A stretch of DNA of 63,298 nt from contig CALEYQ010000011.1 of the NCBI GenBank assembly GCA_937924855.1, positions 1-63,298 on the forward strand, written 5' to 3'. A model generated the notes under the pieces. The model worked only from the letters and a program-made list of their open reading frames with translations, did not search any database and was not told the DNA's origin. This document shows, in pieces, positions 18,403 through 26,260 of the stretch (position 1 is the stretch's first letter; each line of letters starts with the position of its first letter). This DNA comes from an uncultured Bacteroidota bacterium (lineage in GTDB: Bacteria > Bacteroidota > Bacteroidia > JADZBD01). A program made the translations under genes and the position numbers.

Positions 18403-20061
18403 ATGAAGCGGACTTATTTTTCACTGATTTTTGCCGGCCTTTTTGCCCTGTTTTTTTCCGGAACTGTTTCGGCTCAGAAGAACATTATCGATAAGGGAGA
18501 AGATGTTATAAAAATGGCCAGTGCCAATCAGATGTTTCTAAGGGGTGATGTGAACCGTGCCCTGAATCTGTATAAGGAAGTTTTATCCGGCAACCCCAAC
18601 GGTTCCGAAGTAAATTTCAGAGTAGGGGAATGTTATTTTGCCCTGGGTCTTATCGAAGATGCCAAAGAACATTTTGAGAAAGCTAAAAAGTCAAATGCCA
18701 AAGCACATTCCGAAATCGATTACTACCTGGGTCGTGTTTATCATATGACCGATGAACTGGATAAAGCCATTGAATATTATTCCGCCTTTAAAAAAGACAA
18801 TGAGGGAAAGTCCAAAGACTATGGTGTTGACCGCATGATTGCCAATTGCGAGTATGCAAAAGTGGCCATGCAAAAGCCAGTTCCCGTAAAAATTACCAAT
18901 ACCGGCGATCTGATTAACTCCACCTACGACGACAAGGGGCCTTATATCACGGCTGATGGAAAAACCCTGGTGTTTACCACCCGTCGTCCGGCTCCAAAAG
19001 GAAAATCAAAGGTTGACAAGGAAGGCGATTTCAAATATTTTGAAGACATCTATATGTCGAAATGGGACGATGCCAAAAACATGTGGACCGAAGCCGAAAT
19101 AATCAAAGGTTCTGTAAACTCTGATGGGCACGATGCCGTTGTTTCCATCTCTCCCGACGGAAAACAAATTTTTATTTACCGGAATAACGAATCCGATGCG
19201 GTGGGCGGTGAAATTTTTGTATCCAAAGTACAGCAATCCGGTAAGTGGGGAGCACCGAAAAAATTACCCAAGCCCATCAGCTCTACCTACGTTGAAAACG
19301 GCGCCTGCATTTCTCCCGATGGAAATACCCTGTATTTTGTAAGTGAAAGGCCCAAGCAGGGGGAGCAAAAGGGATATGGCCACGGCGATATCTGGATGAG
19401 CACCAAAATCAATAAAACCGATTGGGGTCCGCCCGTAAACCTCGGACCTGAAATCAATACTCCGGAAGATGAGGGAGGAATTTTTCTGCATCCGGATGGA
19501 AAAACTTTGTTTTTTACCTCCCGCGGACATGAAGGCCTGGGGAACTATGATATCTACATGACCCGTATGGAAAACGGAAAATGGTCGAAGCCTGTAAATC
19601 TGGGATATCCCATCAATACCACCCGTAACGACATGAGCTTTGTGCTTACCACCGATAACAATACAGCCTATTTTGCAAGCGACCGGCCCGGAGGAATGGG
19701 AGAGCGTGATATCTATACGGTTGACATGAGCAATTACGATATCATGGGAACCAAAAAGGAGAAAGAAAAAGGCATTGAAATTTCCATTTTAAGAGGACGC
19801 GTGATTATTACGGAATCAGGTAAAGGAACCGAAGCCAAAGTAACCATTACCGATAAAGAAACAGGCCAGAAGGTAGGCGAAACCAATTCTGCGGATGATG
19901 GCGATTACTTCTTTACCCTGAAAGGAAACAAGACCTATATCATTACCGTTGAAAAGGAAGATTACCCAACGGTAACCGAAGAATTTAAACTTCCCGTTGA
20001 TCCCAAAGTAACTTTTACCATGCACAAGAATGTGCTGCTGAGTAAGCCGAAGAAAAAGTAA
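18403..20061 (+). CDS. exported TPR and PD40 repeat protein (PorE-related architecture)
   Basis: 552 residues. A signal peptide ends near VSAQ (about residue 24). TPR-like repeats (VNRALNLYKEVLSGNPNG, FRVGECYFALGLIEDAKEHF, YYLGRVYHMTDELDKAIEYY) occupy residues 30-150. Five or so WD40-like PD40 blades follow, with YITADGKTLVFTTRRP, SISPDGKQIFIYR, CISPDGNTLYFVSERP and LHPDGKTLFFTSRG. A carboxypeptidase-regulatory-like beta sandwich (about 465-545) ends the protein. This order matches PorE-type proteins of the type IX secretion apparatus, but the usual OmpA peptidoglycan-binding domain is absent. A terminator follows 20 bp after the stop. Confidence 0.75.
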   Translation: MKRTYFSLIFAGLFALFFSGTVSAQKNIIDKGEDVIKMASANQMFLRGDVNRALNLYKEVLSGNPNGSEVNFRVGECYFALGLIEDAKEHFEKAKKSNAKAHSEIDYYLGRVYHMTDELDKAIEYYSAFKKDNEGKSKDYGVDRMIANCEYAKVAMQKPVPVKITNTGDLINSTYDDKGPYITADGKTLVFTTRRPAPKGKSKVDKEGDFKYFEDIYMSKWDDAKNMWTEAEIIKGSVNSDGHDAVVSISPDGKQIFIYRNNESDAVGGEIFVSKVQQSGKWGAPKKLPKPISSTYVENGACISPDGNTLYFVSERPKQGEQKGYGHGDIWMSTKINKTDWGPPVNLGPEINTPEDEGGIFLHPDGKTLFFTSRGHEGLGNYDIYMTRMENGKWSKPVNLGYPINTTRNDMSFVLTTDNNTAYFASDRPGGMGERDIYTVDMSNYDIMGTKKEKEKGIEISILRGRVIITESGKGTEAKVTITDKETGQKVGETNSADDGDYFFTLKGNKTYIITVEKEDYPTVTEEFKLPVDPKVTFTMHKNVLLSKPKKK

Positions 20062-20080
20062 GAATTTCTTTCTGTAGGTG

Positions 20081-20106
20081 AATCCCGCTTTTGCGGGATT
20101 TATTTT
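20081..20106. terminator. intrinsic terminator between convergent genes
   Basis: Perfect 8-bp stem AATCCCGC / GCGGGATT with a TTTT loop at 20081-20100, followed by TATTTTT on the plus strand. It should end the rightward TPR/PD40 transcript; the leftward pyruvate dehydrogenase gene has its stop at the base of the stem. Confidence 0.85.
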
Positions 20107-21083
20107 TGCATATACATCACTTCCCTCACCGCCTTAACTGTGCGTGCCACATTGGGAAGGGCAACCTCGATAAGGGTAGGAGCATAGGGTAGAGGTACAT
20201 CAGCGGAGTTAACCCTTACTACAGGAGCATCCAGATAATCGAATGCTTCGCGTTGAATTTTATAGGCAATTTCGCCGGAAATGCTGGCCAGAGGCCAGGC
20301 TTCTTCAACCACGACCAGGCGGTTGGTTTTCTTTACCGATTCAATAACGGTTTTATAGTCGATCGGGCGAACACTGCGTAAGTCTATCACCTCGGCTGAA
20401 ATGCCTTCCTTTTCCAGTTCCTGAGCCGCAGCCATGGCAACCTTGAAAATTTTTCCGAAGCTGACAATGGTTACATCTTTTCCTTCTTTGCGAACCGAGG
20501 CAACACCAATGGGAATCAAATATTCACCCTCCGGCACCTCGCCTTTGTCGCCATACATCTGCTCGCTCTCCATGAAAATCACAGGATCGTTATCGCGGAT
20601 AGAGGTCTTTAACAGTCCTTTGGCATCATAAGGGTTGGAAGGAACCACCACCTTTAAACCGGCACAATTGGCATACCAGCTGTCGAAGGCATTGCTGTGC
20701 TGTGCCGCCAGCATACCCGCAGAACCGGTGGGCCCGCGGAAAACAAGTGGCATGGGAAACTGTCCGCCCGACATGGATAACATTTTCGAAGCGGAATTGA
20801 TAATTTGATCTATGGCAACCAGTGAAAAATTAAAAGTCATGAACTCCACAATAGGCCGTAACCCGTTCATCGCAGAACCTACGGCAATTCCCGCAAAACC
20901 AAGCTCGGCAATGGGGGTATCTATAATCCGCTTGGGCCCGAATTCGGCCAACATACCTTTACTTACTTTATAGGCTCCGTTGTACTCGGCAACTTCCTCT
21001 CCCATAAGGTAAACTTTGTCATCCCGCCGCATTTCTTCCGACATGGCCTCACGAAGGGCTTCTCTGAATTCAATGGTTCTCAT
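20100..21083 (-). CDS. pdhB: pyruvate (2-oxo acid) dehydrogenase E1 component, beta subunit
   Basis: 327 residues, standard length. MRTIEFREALREAMSEEMRR, the thiamine-diphosphate-proximal MGEEVAEYNGAYKVSKGM, DTPIAELGFAGIAVGSAMNG, FRGPTGSAGMLAAQHSN and VVPSNPYDAKGLLK are conserved. With an alpha subunit encoded elsewhere it decarboxylates pyruvate to feed acetyl-CoA formation. It stands alone here, with no alpha, E2 or E3 gene adjacent, which is common in Bacteroidota. Transcribed leftward from a promoter in the 123-bp gap shared with etfB. Confidence 0.92.
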   Translation of the reverse strand: MRTIEFREALREAMSEEMRRDDKVYLMGEEVAEYNGAYKVSKGMLAEFGPKRIIDTPIAELGFAGIAVGSAMNGLRPIVEFMTFNFSLVAIDQIINSASKMLSMSGGQFPMPLVFRGPTGSAGMLAAQHSNAFDSWYANCAGLKVVVPSNPYDAKGLLKTSIRDNDPVIFMESEQMYGDKGEVPEGEYLIPIGVASVRKEGKDVTIVSFGKIFKVAMAAAQELEKEGISAEVIDLRSVRPIDYKTVIESVKKTNRLVVVEEAWPLASISGEIAYKIQREAFDYLDAPVVRVNSADVPLPYAPTLIEVALPNVARTVKAVREVMYMQK

Positions 21084-21102
21084 GGCAAAAAAATTTCAGC
21101 CC

Positions 21103-21110
21103 CAAATGTA
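21103..21110 (-). promoter_or_regulatory. -7 box TACATTTG for pdhB
   Basis: Perfect TAnnTTTG on the minus strand, 19 bp upstream of the pdhB ATG. The -33 element is unclear (ATTGAC about 12 bp further upstream is too close). Confidence 0.5.
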
Positions 21111-21176
21111 AGGATTTCAGGTCAATTCCTTGATTTTTAGGCAAATTAATGGGGTAGGATTTGTACCATATTTCCT

Positions 21177-21184
21177 TAAATTTG
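21177..21184 (+). promoter_or_regulatory. -7 box TAAATTTG for etfBA
   Basis: Perfect TAnnTTTG 22 bp before the etfB ATG. TTTG at 21160-21163 is the only upstream candidate and is spaced short (13 bp), so only the -7 part is supported. Confidence 0.55.
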
Positions 21185-21206
21185 CACCTCTTAAAATCAG
21201 CTCGAT

Positions 21207-21947
21207 ATGAAATTTCTGGTTTGCGTGAGTAATGTCCCCGACACTACAACCAAAATTACTTTTACCCCGGATAAAAAGGCCTTCAATACCTCCGGGGTTC
21301 AGTTTATCATTAACCCCTACGACGAAATTGCGCTTACCCGCGCCCTGGAACTGAAGGAAGCAGCCGGCAGCGGTTCGGTAACTGTTATTCATGTGGGTCC
21401 TGCGCCCAATGAAGCCATGATCCGCAAAGCCCTGGCCATTGGAGCCGACGATGCCATCCGGATCAATGCCGAAGCTACCGACGCCTTTCAGGTGGCCTCG
21501 CTTATTGCCGCCGCCATTAAGGATGAAAAATATGACCTGATCTTCACCGGACGCGAAAGCATCGATTACAATGGCGCCCAGGTGGGCGGCATGCTCGCAG
21601 AATTACTCGGCATTCCTTCCGTATCGGTTGTCACTAAACTTGATCTCAATGGAAACGAAGCCACCCTGGAAAGGGAAATCGATGGAGGCAAAGAGGTTCT
21701 TACCGGAAACCTGCCCCTGGTAGTTACCGGACAAAAAGGTATGGCTGAACCACGCATACCCAACATGCGGGGAATCATGACCGCCAGAACCAAACCCCTG
21801 AAAGTGGTTGAACCGGCTGCCATTGATGCCCTGACCGTTTCGGTGGCCTTTGATAATCCTCCTCCCAAGCAGGCGGTGAAACTGGTTGATCCGAATAATA
21901 TGGAGGAACTCGTGAATTTATTACACAACGAAGCAAAAGTTATATAA
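21207..21947 (+). CDS. etfB: electron transfer flavoprotein, beta subunit
   Basis: 246 residues. KFLVCVSNVPDTTTKITF, INPYDEIALTRALELKE and the AMP/adenine-binding region DLIFTGRESIDYNGAQVGGMLAELLG, then NLPLVVTGQKGMAEPRIPNMRGIM, identify EtfB. With EtfA it takes electrons from acyl-CoA dehydrogenases and passes them to ETF:quinone oxidoreductase. One base separates its stop from the etfA start. Confidence 0.95.
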   Translation: MKFLVCVSNVPDTTTKITFTPDKKAFNTSGVQFIINPYDEIALTRALELKEAAGSGSVTVIHVGPAPNEAMIRKALAIGADDAIRINAEATDAFQVASLIAAAIKDEKYDLIFTGRESIDYNGAQVGGMLAELLGIPSVSVVTKLDLNGNEATLEREIDGGKEVLTGNLPLVVTGQKGMAEPRIPNMRGIMTARTKPLKVVEPAAIDALTVSVAFDNPPPKQAVKLVDPNNMEELVNLLHNEAKVI

Positions 21948-21948
21948 T

Positions 21949-22920
21949 ATGGTATTGGTATTCGCAGAAAGCTGGGAAGGAAAATTTAAAAAATCAACCT
22001 TCGAAGCGGTTTCATACGCAGCCGAACTTGCTAAGTCTCTGGGCGGTTCCGCTGTGGCTGTTTCCATTGGAAATGTAAGCGACGATGATTTAAAATTGCT
22101 GGGAAAATACGGAGCCTCAAAAGTGCTTTCCGTAAAGGGCGATAACTGGAACACTTTTCATCCTGTAGGTTTTGCCGAAGCCATTGCCGCTGCCGCAGGA
22201 AAAGAAAATGCAAAAGCCCTTGTGTTCTCACATACCTATTCCGGAAAAGCTCTGGCACCCCGCGTGGCTGCAAAACTGAAAGCCGGACTGGTGGCAGGGG
22301 CCATTGCACAACCTTCGTCTACCTCGCCATTCGTGGTTAGAAAAAAATGTTTTTCGAACAAAGGACTCACCGATGTACAGGTGAAATCTTCCCTTGCCGT
22401 TATTGCCATAACGCCCAACTCCTGCGGGGTAAAAAACATAGAGACTTCCTGTACCCCTGAATCCTTTTCCCCGGAAGCATCATCCCAGGCCTTTGCCTTG
22501 AAAGTGAAAGAAGTAAAAAAGACTACCGGAAAAATCGCACTTACCGAAGCCGAAATCGTGGTGTCGGGCGGACGCGGACTGAAGGGCCCCGAAAACTGGG
22601 GCATGGTTGAAGAACTTGCCGCCGAATTGGGTGCTGCTACCGCCTGCTCAAAACCCGTTGCCGATATTGAATGGAGGCCTCATCACGAGCATGTGGGTCA
22701 GACCGGAATTACCATAGGACCCAACTTGTATATTGCCATCGGAATTTCCGGAGCCATTCAGCACCTTGCCGGAGTGAGCTCCTCGAAAGTTATAGTGGTA
22801 ATTAATAACGATAAGGAAGCGCCCTTCTTCAAAGCCGCTGATTACGGCGTGGTGGGAGATGCCTTTGAAGTGGTTCCAAAACTGATTGAAGCCGTAAAAA
22901 AATACAAAGCAAGTCACTGA
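21949..22920 (+). CDS. etfA: electron transfer flavoprotein, alpha subunit
   Basis: 323 residues. The N-terminal half is the EtfB-like domain (VLVFAESWEGKFKKSTFE, ALVFSHTYSGKALAPRVAAKL). The C-terminal FAD domain has VSGGRGLKGPENWGMVEELA, then HVGQTGITIGPNLYIAIGISGAIQHL and VVINNDKEAPFFKAADYGVVGD, which hold the isoalloxazine and pyrophosphate. Complete and in the usual etfB-etfA order, implying fatty or amino acid beta-oxidation. Confidence 0.96.
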   Translation: MVLVFAESWEGKFKKSTFEAVSYAAELAKSLGGSAVAVSIGNVSDDDLKLLGKYGASKVLSVKGDNWNTFHPVGFAEAIAAAAGKENAKALVFSHTYSGKALAPRVAAKLKAGLVAGAIAQPSSTSPFVVRKKCFSNKGLTDVQVKSSLAVIAITPNSCGVKNIETSCTPESFSPEASSQAFALKVKEVKKTTGKIALTEAEIVVSGGRGLKGPENWGMVEELAAELGAATACSKPVADIEWRPHHEHVGQTGITIGPNLYIAIGISGAIQHLAGVSSSKVIVVINNDKEAPFFKAADYGVVGDAFEVVPKLIEAVKKYKASH

Positions 22921-22962
22921 TTTTGCGACGATAATTCTTATATTAGTAGTTCCGACCGGCCG

Positions 22963-23571
22963 ATGAAAAAAATCCCCTTAGATATAGTTGGATTAAGTTA
23001 CAGCCAGACCCAGAGTGGGGCCTACGCCCTTGTTTTGGGTGAACAAACCGGGAAACGCCGCCTGCCCATTATTATTGGAGGATTTGAAGCCCAGGCCATT
23101 GCCATAGAGTTGGAGAAAATGACCCCCAGCCGTCCCCTTACCCACGACCTTTTTAAAAATTTCAGCGAAACCTTTAAAATAGAAATCGACGAGGTAATTA
23201 TTTACAACCTGGTGGAAGGAATTTTCTACGCCAAGCTGATCTGTCATTCAGAAATTGCCAAAGAGGTGGAAATAGATGCCCGTACTTCCGATGCCATTGC
23301 CCTTGCCGTACGGTTTAACTGCCCTATTTATACCTACGAGTTTATTCTCAGCCAGGCCGGTATTATCCTCGATGAGGAAACCGGAATTACGCCTGCTGCG
23401 GATGTTCCTTCCGAAGCCGTTGAAAAGCCGGCCTCAAAGAAAGGCGATACGGATCTGACCAAAAAACCAACCGAGGAGCTGATGGAAATTCTGCAAAAGG
23501 CCCTCGACGAGGAAAATTACGAAAAGGCTTCCCGCATCCGCGACGAACTGAACCGCAGGAAAAAATCTTAA
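22963..23571 (+). CDS. bifunctional nuclease domain protein with C-terminal UVR motif
   Basis: 202 residues. Residues 1-140 are a DUF151/BFN domain (LSYSQTQSGAYALVLGE, RRLPIIIGGFEAQAIAIELE, RPLTHDLFKNF, RTSDAIALAVRFNCPIYTYE). The tail ELMEILQKALDEENYEKASRIRDELNRRK is a UvrB/UvrC-interaction (UVR) helix pair. This BFN-UVR combination recurs in Bacteroidota and mycobacteria. Plant and bacterial relatives showed DNase/RNase activity in vitro; the physiological role is not settled. Confidence 0.85.
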   Translation: MKKIPLDIVGLSYSQTQSGAYALVLGEQTGKRRLPIIIGGFEAQAIAIELEKMTPSRPLTHDLFKNFSETFKIEIDEVIIYNLVEGIFYAKLICHSEIAKEVEIDARTSDAIALAVRFNCPIYTYEFILSQAGIILDEETGITPAADVPSEAVEKPASKKGDTDLTKKPTEELMEILQKALDEENYEKASRIRDELNRRKKS

Positions 23572-23581
23572 TCCCAATACC

Positions 23582-24886
23582 TTGCAAGAAACCCTGATAT
23601 CCGTTGGCCGTGGCATCCTCGGCTTGGGTTTTCTGGTGGGTGTTCTCTGGCTGATCAGCGAAAACAGAAAAGCCATTTCCTGGAAACTGGTTGCGGGCGG
23701 AATTTTTTTACAATTGCTTTTTGCCCTCGCAGTATTGAAAGCACCCCTCGTGGCTCAGGGTTTCGAATTTTTGGGAAAAGCCTTTGTCAAAATAATTTCT
23801 TTTTCCGGCCAAGGAGCCGAATTTCTTTTCAAATCGTTTGCTACCGACAAGATTGATTCCGGCTTGCTGAATTTTGTAGTGATTGTGGTTCCCACCATTA
23901 TCTTTTTCTCGGCTCTTACCTCCCTGCTGTTTTTCTGGGGCATTCTTCAGAAGGTAGTTTATGGCATTGCCTGGGTAATGACCAAAAGCCTGAAACTCTC
24001 GGGGGCTGAAAGTCTGAGTGCGGCAAGTAATATTTTTATCGGTCAAACCGAAGCCCCGCTGGTAATCCGGCATTACTTACCCAAGATGACCCGCTCCGAA
24101 ATTCATTGCATTATGGTGGGTGGCATGGCCACGATTGCCGGAGGCGTGCTGGCCGCCTATATCGGGTTTCTGGGAGGCTCCGATGCCGCCCGTCAATTGC
24201 TTTTTGCCAAGCACCTGTTGGCCGCTTCCATCATGTCGGCCCCGGCGGCTGTGGTAGCCGCTAAAATGCTGGTCCCTCAAACCGAAACCATCAATTCTGA
24301 AATGAAAATATCCAATGATAGATTGGGAAGTAATTTTTTTGAAGCCATTGCCAACGGTACTATCGACGGACTGAAGCTCGCAGCTAATGTGGTGGCCATG
24401 CTCCTGGTATTTATAGCTTTTATTGCCCTCCTAAACTGGCTGCTGGATAAAGGCATAGGTGAGTGGAGCGGGCTGAATACATGGATTTCCGAAACAACGG
24501 GCGGAAAATATTCCGGATTTTCTTTGCAGTTTTTGCTCGGCTATGCCTGTGCCCCCGTGGCCTGGCTGGTGGGAGTTTGCAGTGAAGACATGGTGCTGGT
24601 AGGCCAGTTGCTGGGTGAGAAAACGGTATTGAATGAATTTTACGCCTATAAAACCCTGGGACAATACCAGTTTCAGGGATTGTTTCACAGTGAAAAATCC
24701 ATCATTCTGGCAACTTATTTCCTCTGCGGATTTTCAAACTTTGCTTCGATCGGAATACAAATCGGAGGCATAGGTTCACTGGCACCCGAAAAACGAAGCC
24801 TGATATCTTCCTTAGGGTTTAAGGCCCTTATTGCGGGAACTGCAGCCTCGCTCTTTACCGCCGCCATCGTTGGGATGTTGATATAA
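23582..24886 (+). CDS. nupC: concentrative nucleoside transporter (NupC/CNT)
   Basis: 434 residues with about ten helices. GILGLGFLVGVLWLISENRKAISWK opens the protein; FVVIVVPTIIFFSALTSLLFFWG, SAASNIFIGQTEAPLVIRHYL (nucleoside-binding helix hairpin), GGMATIAGGVLAAYI, and FANFASIG-like CGFSNFASIGIQIGGIG are CNT signatures. Cation-coupled uptake of nucleosides across the inner membrane, fitting the thymidylate synthase gene next door. Uses a TTG start 10 bp after the previous stop; no ATG in frame upstream. Confidence 0.9.
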   Translation: MQETLISVGRGILGLGFLVGVLWLISENRKAISWKLVAGGIFLQLLFALAVLKAPLVAQGFEFLGKAFVKIISFSGQGAEFLFKSFATDKIDSGLLNFVVIVVPTIIFFSALTSLLFFWGILQKVVYGIAWVMTKSLKLSGAESLSAASNIFIGQTEAPLVIRHYLPKMTRSEIHCIMVGGMATIAGGVLAAYIGFLGGSDAARQLLFAKHLLAASIMSAPAAVVAAKMLVPQTETINSEMKISNDRLGSNFFEAIANGTIDGLKLAANVVAMLLVFIAFIALLNWLLDKGIGEWSGLNTWISETTGGKYSGFSLQFLLGYACAPVAWLVGVCSEDMVLVGQLLGEKTVLNEFYAYKTLGQYQFQGLFHSEKSIILATYFLCGFSNFASIGIQIGGIGSLAPEKRSLISSLGFKALIAGTAASLFTAAIVGMLI

Positions 24887-24907
24887 ATTTGAAAAGTGAG
24901 GCCATGG

Positions 24908-24942
24908 TTTGAACCGGATTTTGGCGTTCAAACCTAACTTTG
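24908..24942 (+). promoter_or_regulatory. thyA promoter (Bacteroidota type)
   Basis: TTTG at 24908-24911 and TAACTTTG at 24935-24942 with a 23-bp spacer. The thyA ATG at 24950 follows the -7 box by 7 bp, so the transcript should be leaderless or nearly so. Confidence 0.65.
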
Positions 24943-24949
24943 TACTATC

Positions 24950-25744
24950 ATGCAGCAATATCTTGATCTGTTAAAATTCGTGCTTGAAAACGGTACGGAA
25001 AAAAGCGACCGCACCGGAACCGGTACCCGCAGCGTATTCGGATATCAGATGCGGTTTAATCTGGAAGCGGGTTTCCCTCTGGTAACCACGAAAAAACTTC
25101 ATACCCGAAGCATTTTTCACGAATTGCTTTGGTTTCTGAAAGGCGATACCAACATAAAATATTTGAAAGACAACGGGGTTTCCATCTGGGATGAATGGGC
25201 CGACGAAAACGGAAATCTGGGTCCTGTTTACGGATCGCAATGGCGCAGCTGGCCAACACCCGACGGCAAACACATCGACCAGATTACCGAGGTGGTTGAG
25301 ATGATTAAAAAAAATCCCGACTCACGAAGGTTGATCGTAAGCGCCTGGAATGTGGGTGAAATTTCGAAAATGAAATTACCTCCCTGTCATGCTTTCTTTC
25401 AGTTTTATGTAGCAGATGGAAAACTATCCTGCCAGTTATATCAGCGCAGTGCGGACATTTTTCTCGGTGTTCCCTTCAACATTGCCTCCTACGCTTTGCT
25501 TACCCATATGGTGGCTCAGGTATGTGATTTGAAACCGGGCGATTTTGTGCATACTCTGGGCGATGCGCATTTGTATTCGAATCATATGGAGCAGGCAAGA
25601 CTCCAGCTTACCCGTGCCCCGCGAAAACTTCCGGTACTGAAACTGAACCCGGAGGTAAAAAACATTTTCGATTTTACTTTCGCGGATATTTCCGTTGAGG
25701 GTTACGATCCCCACCCTCCCATTAAGGCCGAAGTGGCTGTTTAA
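24950..25744 (+). CDS. thyA: thymidylate synthase
   Basis: 264 residues, the size of the E. coli enzyme. DRTGTGTRSVFGYQMRFNL binds phosphate; ELLWFLKGDTNIKYLKDNGVSIWDEWAD, GPVYGSQWRSW, the catalytic cysteine in KLPPCHAFFQFYV, and LYQRSADIFLGVPFNIASYALL are all intact. Makes dTMP from dUMP with methylenetetrahydrofolate. Followed after 3 bp by folA, which recycles the dihydrofolate it produces. Confidence 0.97.
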   Translation: MQQYLDLLKFVLENGTEKSDRTGTGTRSVFGYQMRFNLEAGFPLVTTKKLHTRSIFHELLWFLKGDTNIKYLKDNGVSIWDEWADENGNLGPVYGSQWRSWPTPDGKHIDQITEVVEMIKKNPDSRRLIVSAWNVGEISKMKLPPCHAFFQFYVADGKLSCQLYQRSADIFLGVPFNIASYALLTHMVAQVCDLKPGDFVHTLGDAHLYSNHMEQARLQLTRAPRKLPVLKLNPEVKNIFDFTFADISVEGYDPHPPIKAEVAV

Positions 25745-25747
25745 ATC

Positions 25748-26260
25748 ATGCTGATTTCATTGATAGCCGCCGTAGCTGATAACGGAGTTATTGGAAAGGA
25801 CAATACCCTTATCTGGAAGCTTCCGGGTGATATGAAGTTTTTCCGTGAAACTACCATGGGCCATTGTGTGATTACCGGCCGGAAAAATTACGAATCCATT
25901 CCGCTTAAATTCCGTCCCCTGCCCGGCAGAACCAATCTGGTTATTACGCGTAATACCGAATTTCAGGCTCCGGGGGCTTTTCTTTTTTCTTCGCTTGAAG
26001 CGGCTCTTGATTTTGCTCGCTTGCGCGACGAGAAAGAATGCTTTGTTATCGGAGGTGGTGAAATCTACCGCCTGGCTTTTCCCCTGGCCCATCGCCTTTA
26101 CATTACACATGTAAAGGGTAATCCGGAAGGGGATACTTTTTTTCCTCCCTTTTTACCGGAAGAATGGGAAGTAGAAAGAGACCCTGAGTTCGAAAAGTCC
26201 GACAAGGACGAGTACGATTATTATATCAGGATTTATAAAAGAAGAAATCTGAAGATTTAA
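25748..26260 (+). CDS. folA: dihydrofolate reductase
   Basis: 170 residues. LIAAVADNGVIGKDNTLIWKLPGDMKFFRETTMG contains the substrate-site residues (W and D of the WxLPxD motif), then VITGRKNYESIPLKFRPLPGRTNLVITR for NADPH, FVIGGGEIYRLA and a C-terminal D-x-Y strand. Reduces dihydrofolate to tetrahydrofolate. Cotranscribed with thyA. Its stop overlaps the convergent next gene by 4 bp. Confidence 0.95.
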   Translation: MLISLIAAVADNGVIGKDNTLIWKLPGDMKFFRETTMGHCVITGRKNYESIPLKFRPLPGRTNLVITRNTEFQAPGAFLFSSLEAALDFARLRDEKECFVIGGGEIYRLAFPLAHRLYITHVKGNPEGDTFFPPFLPEEWEVERDPEFEKSDKDEYDYYIRIYKRRNLKI

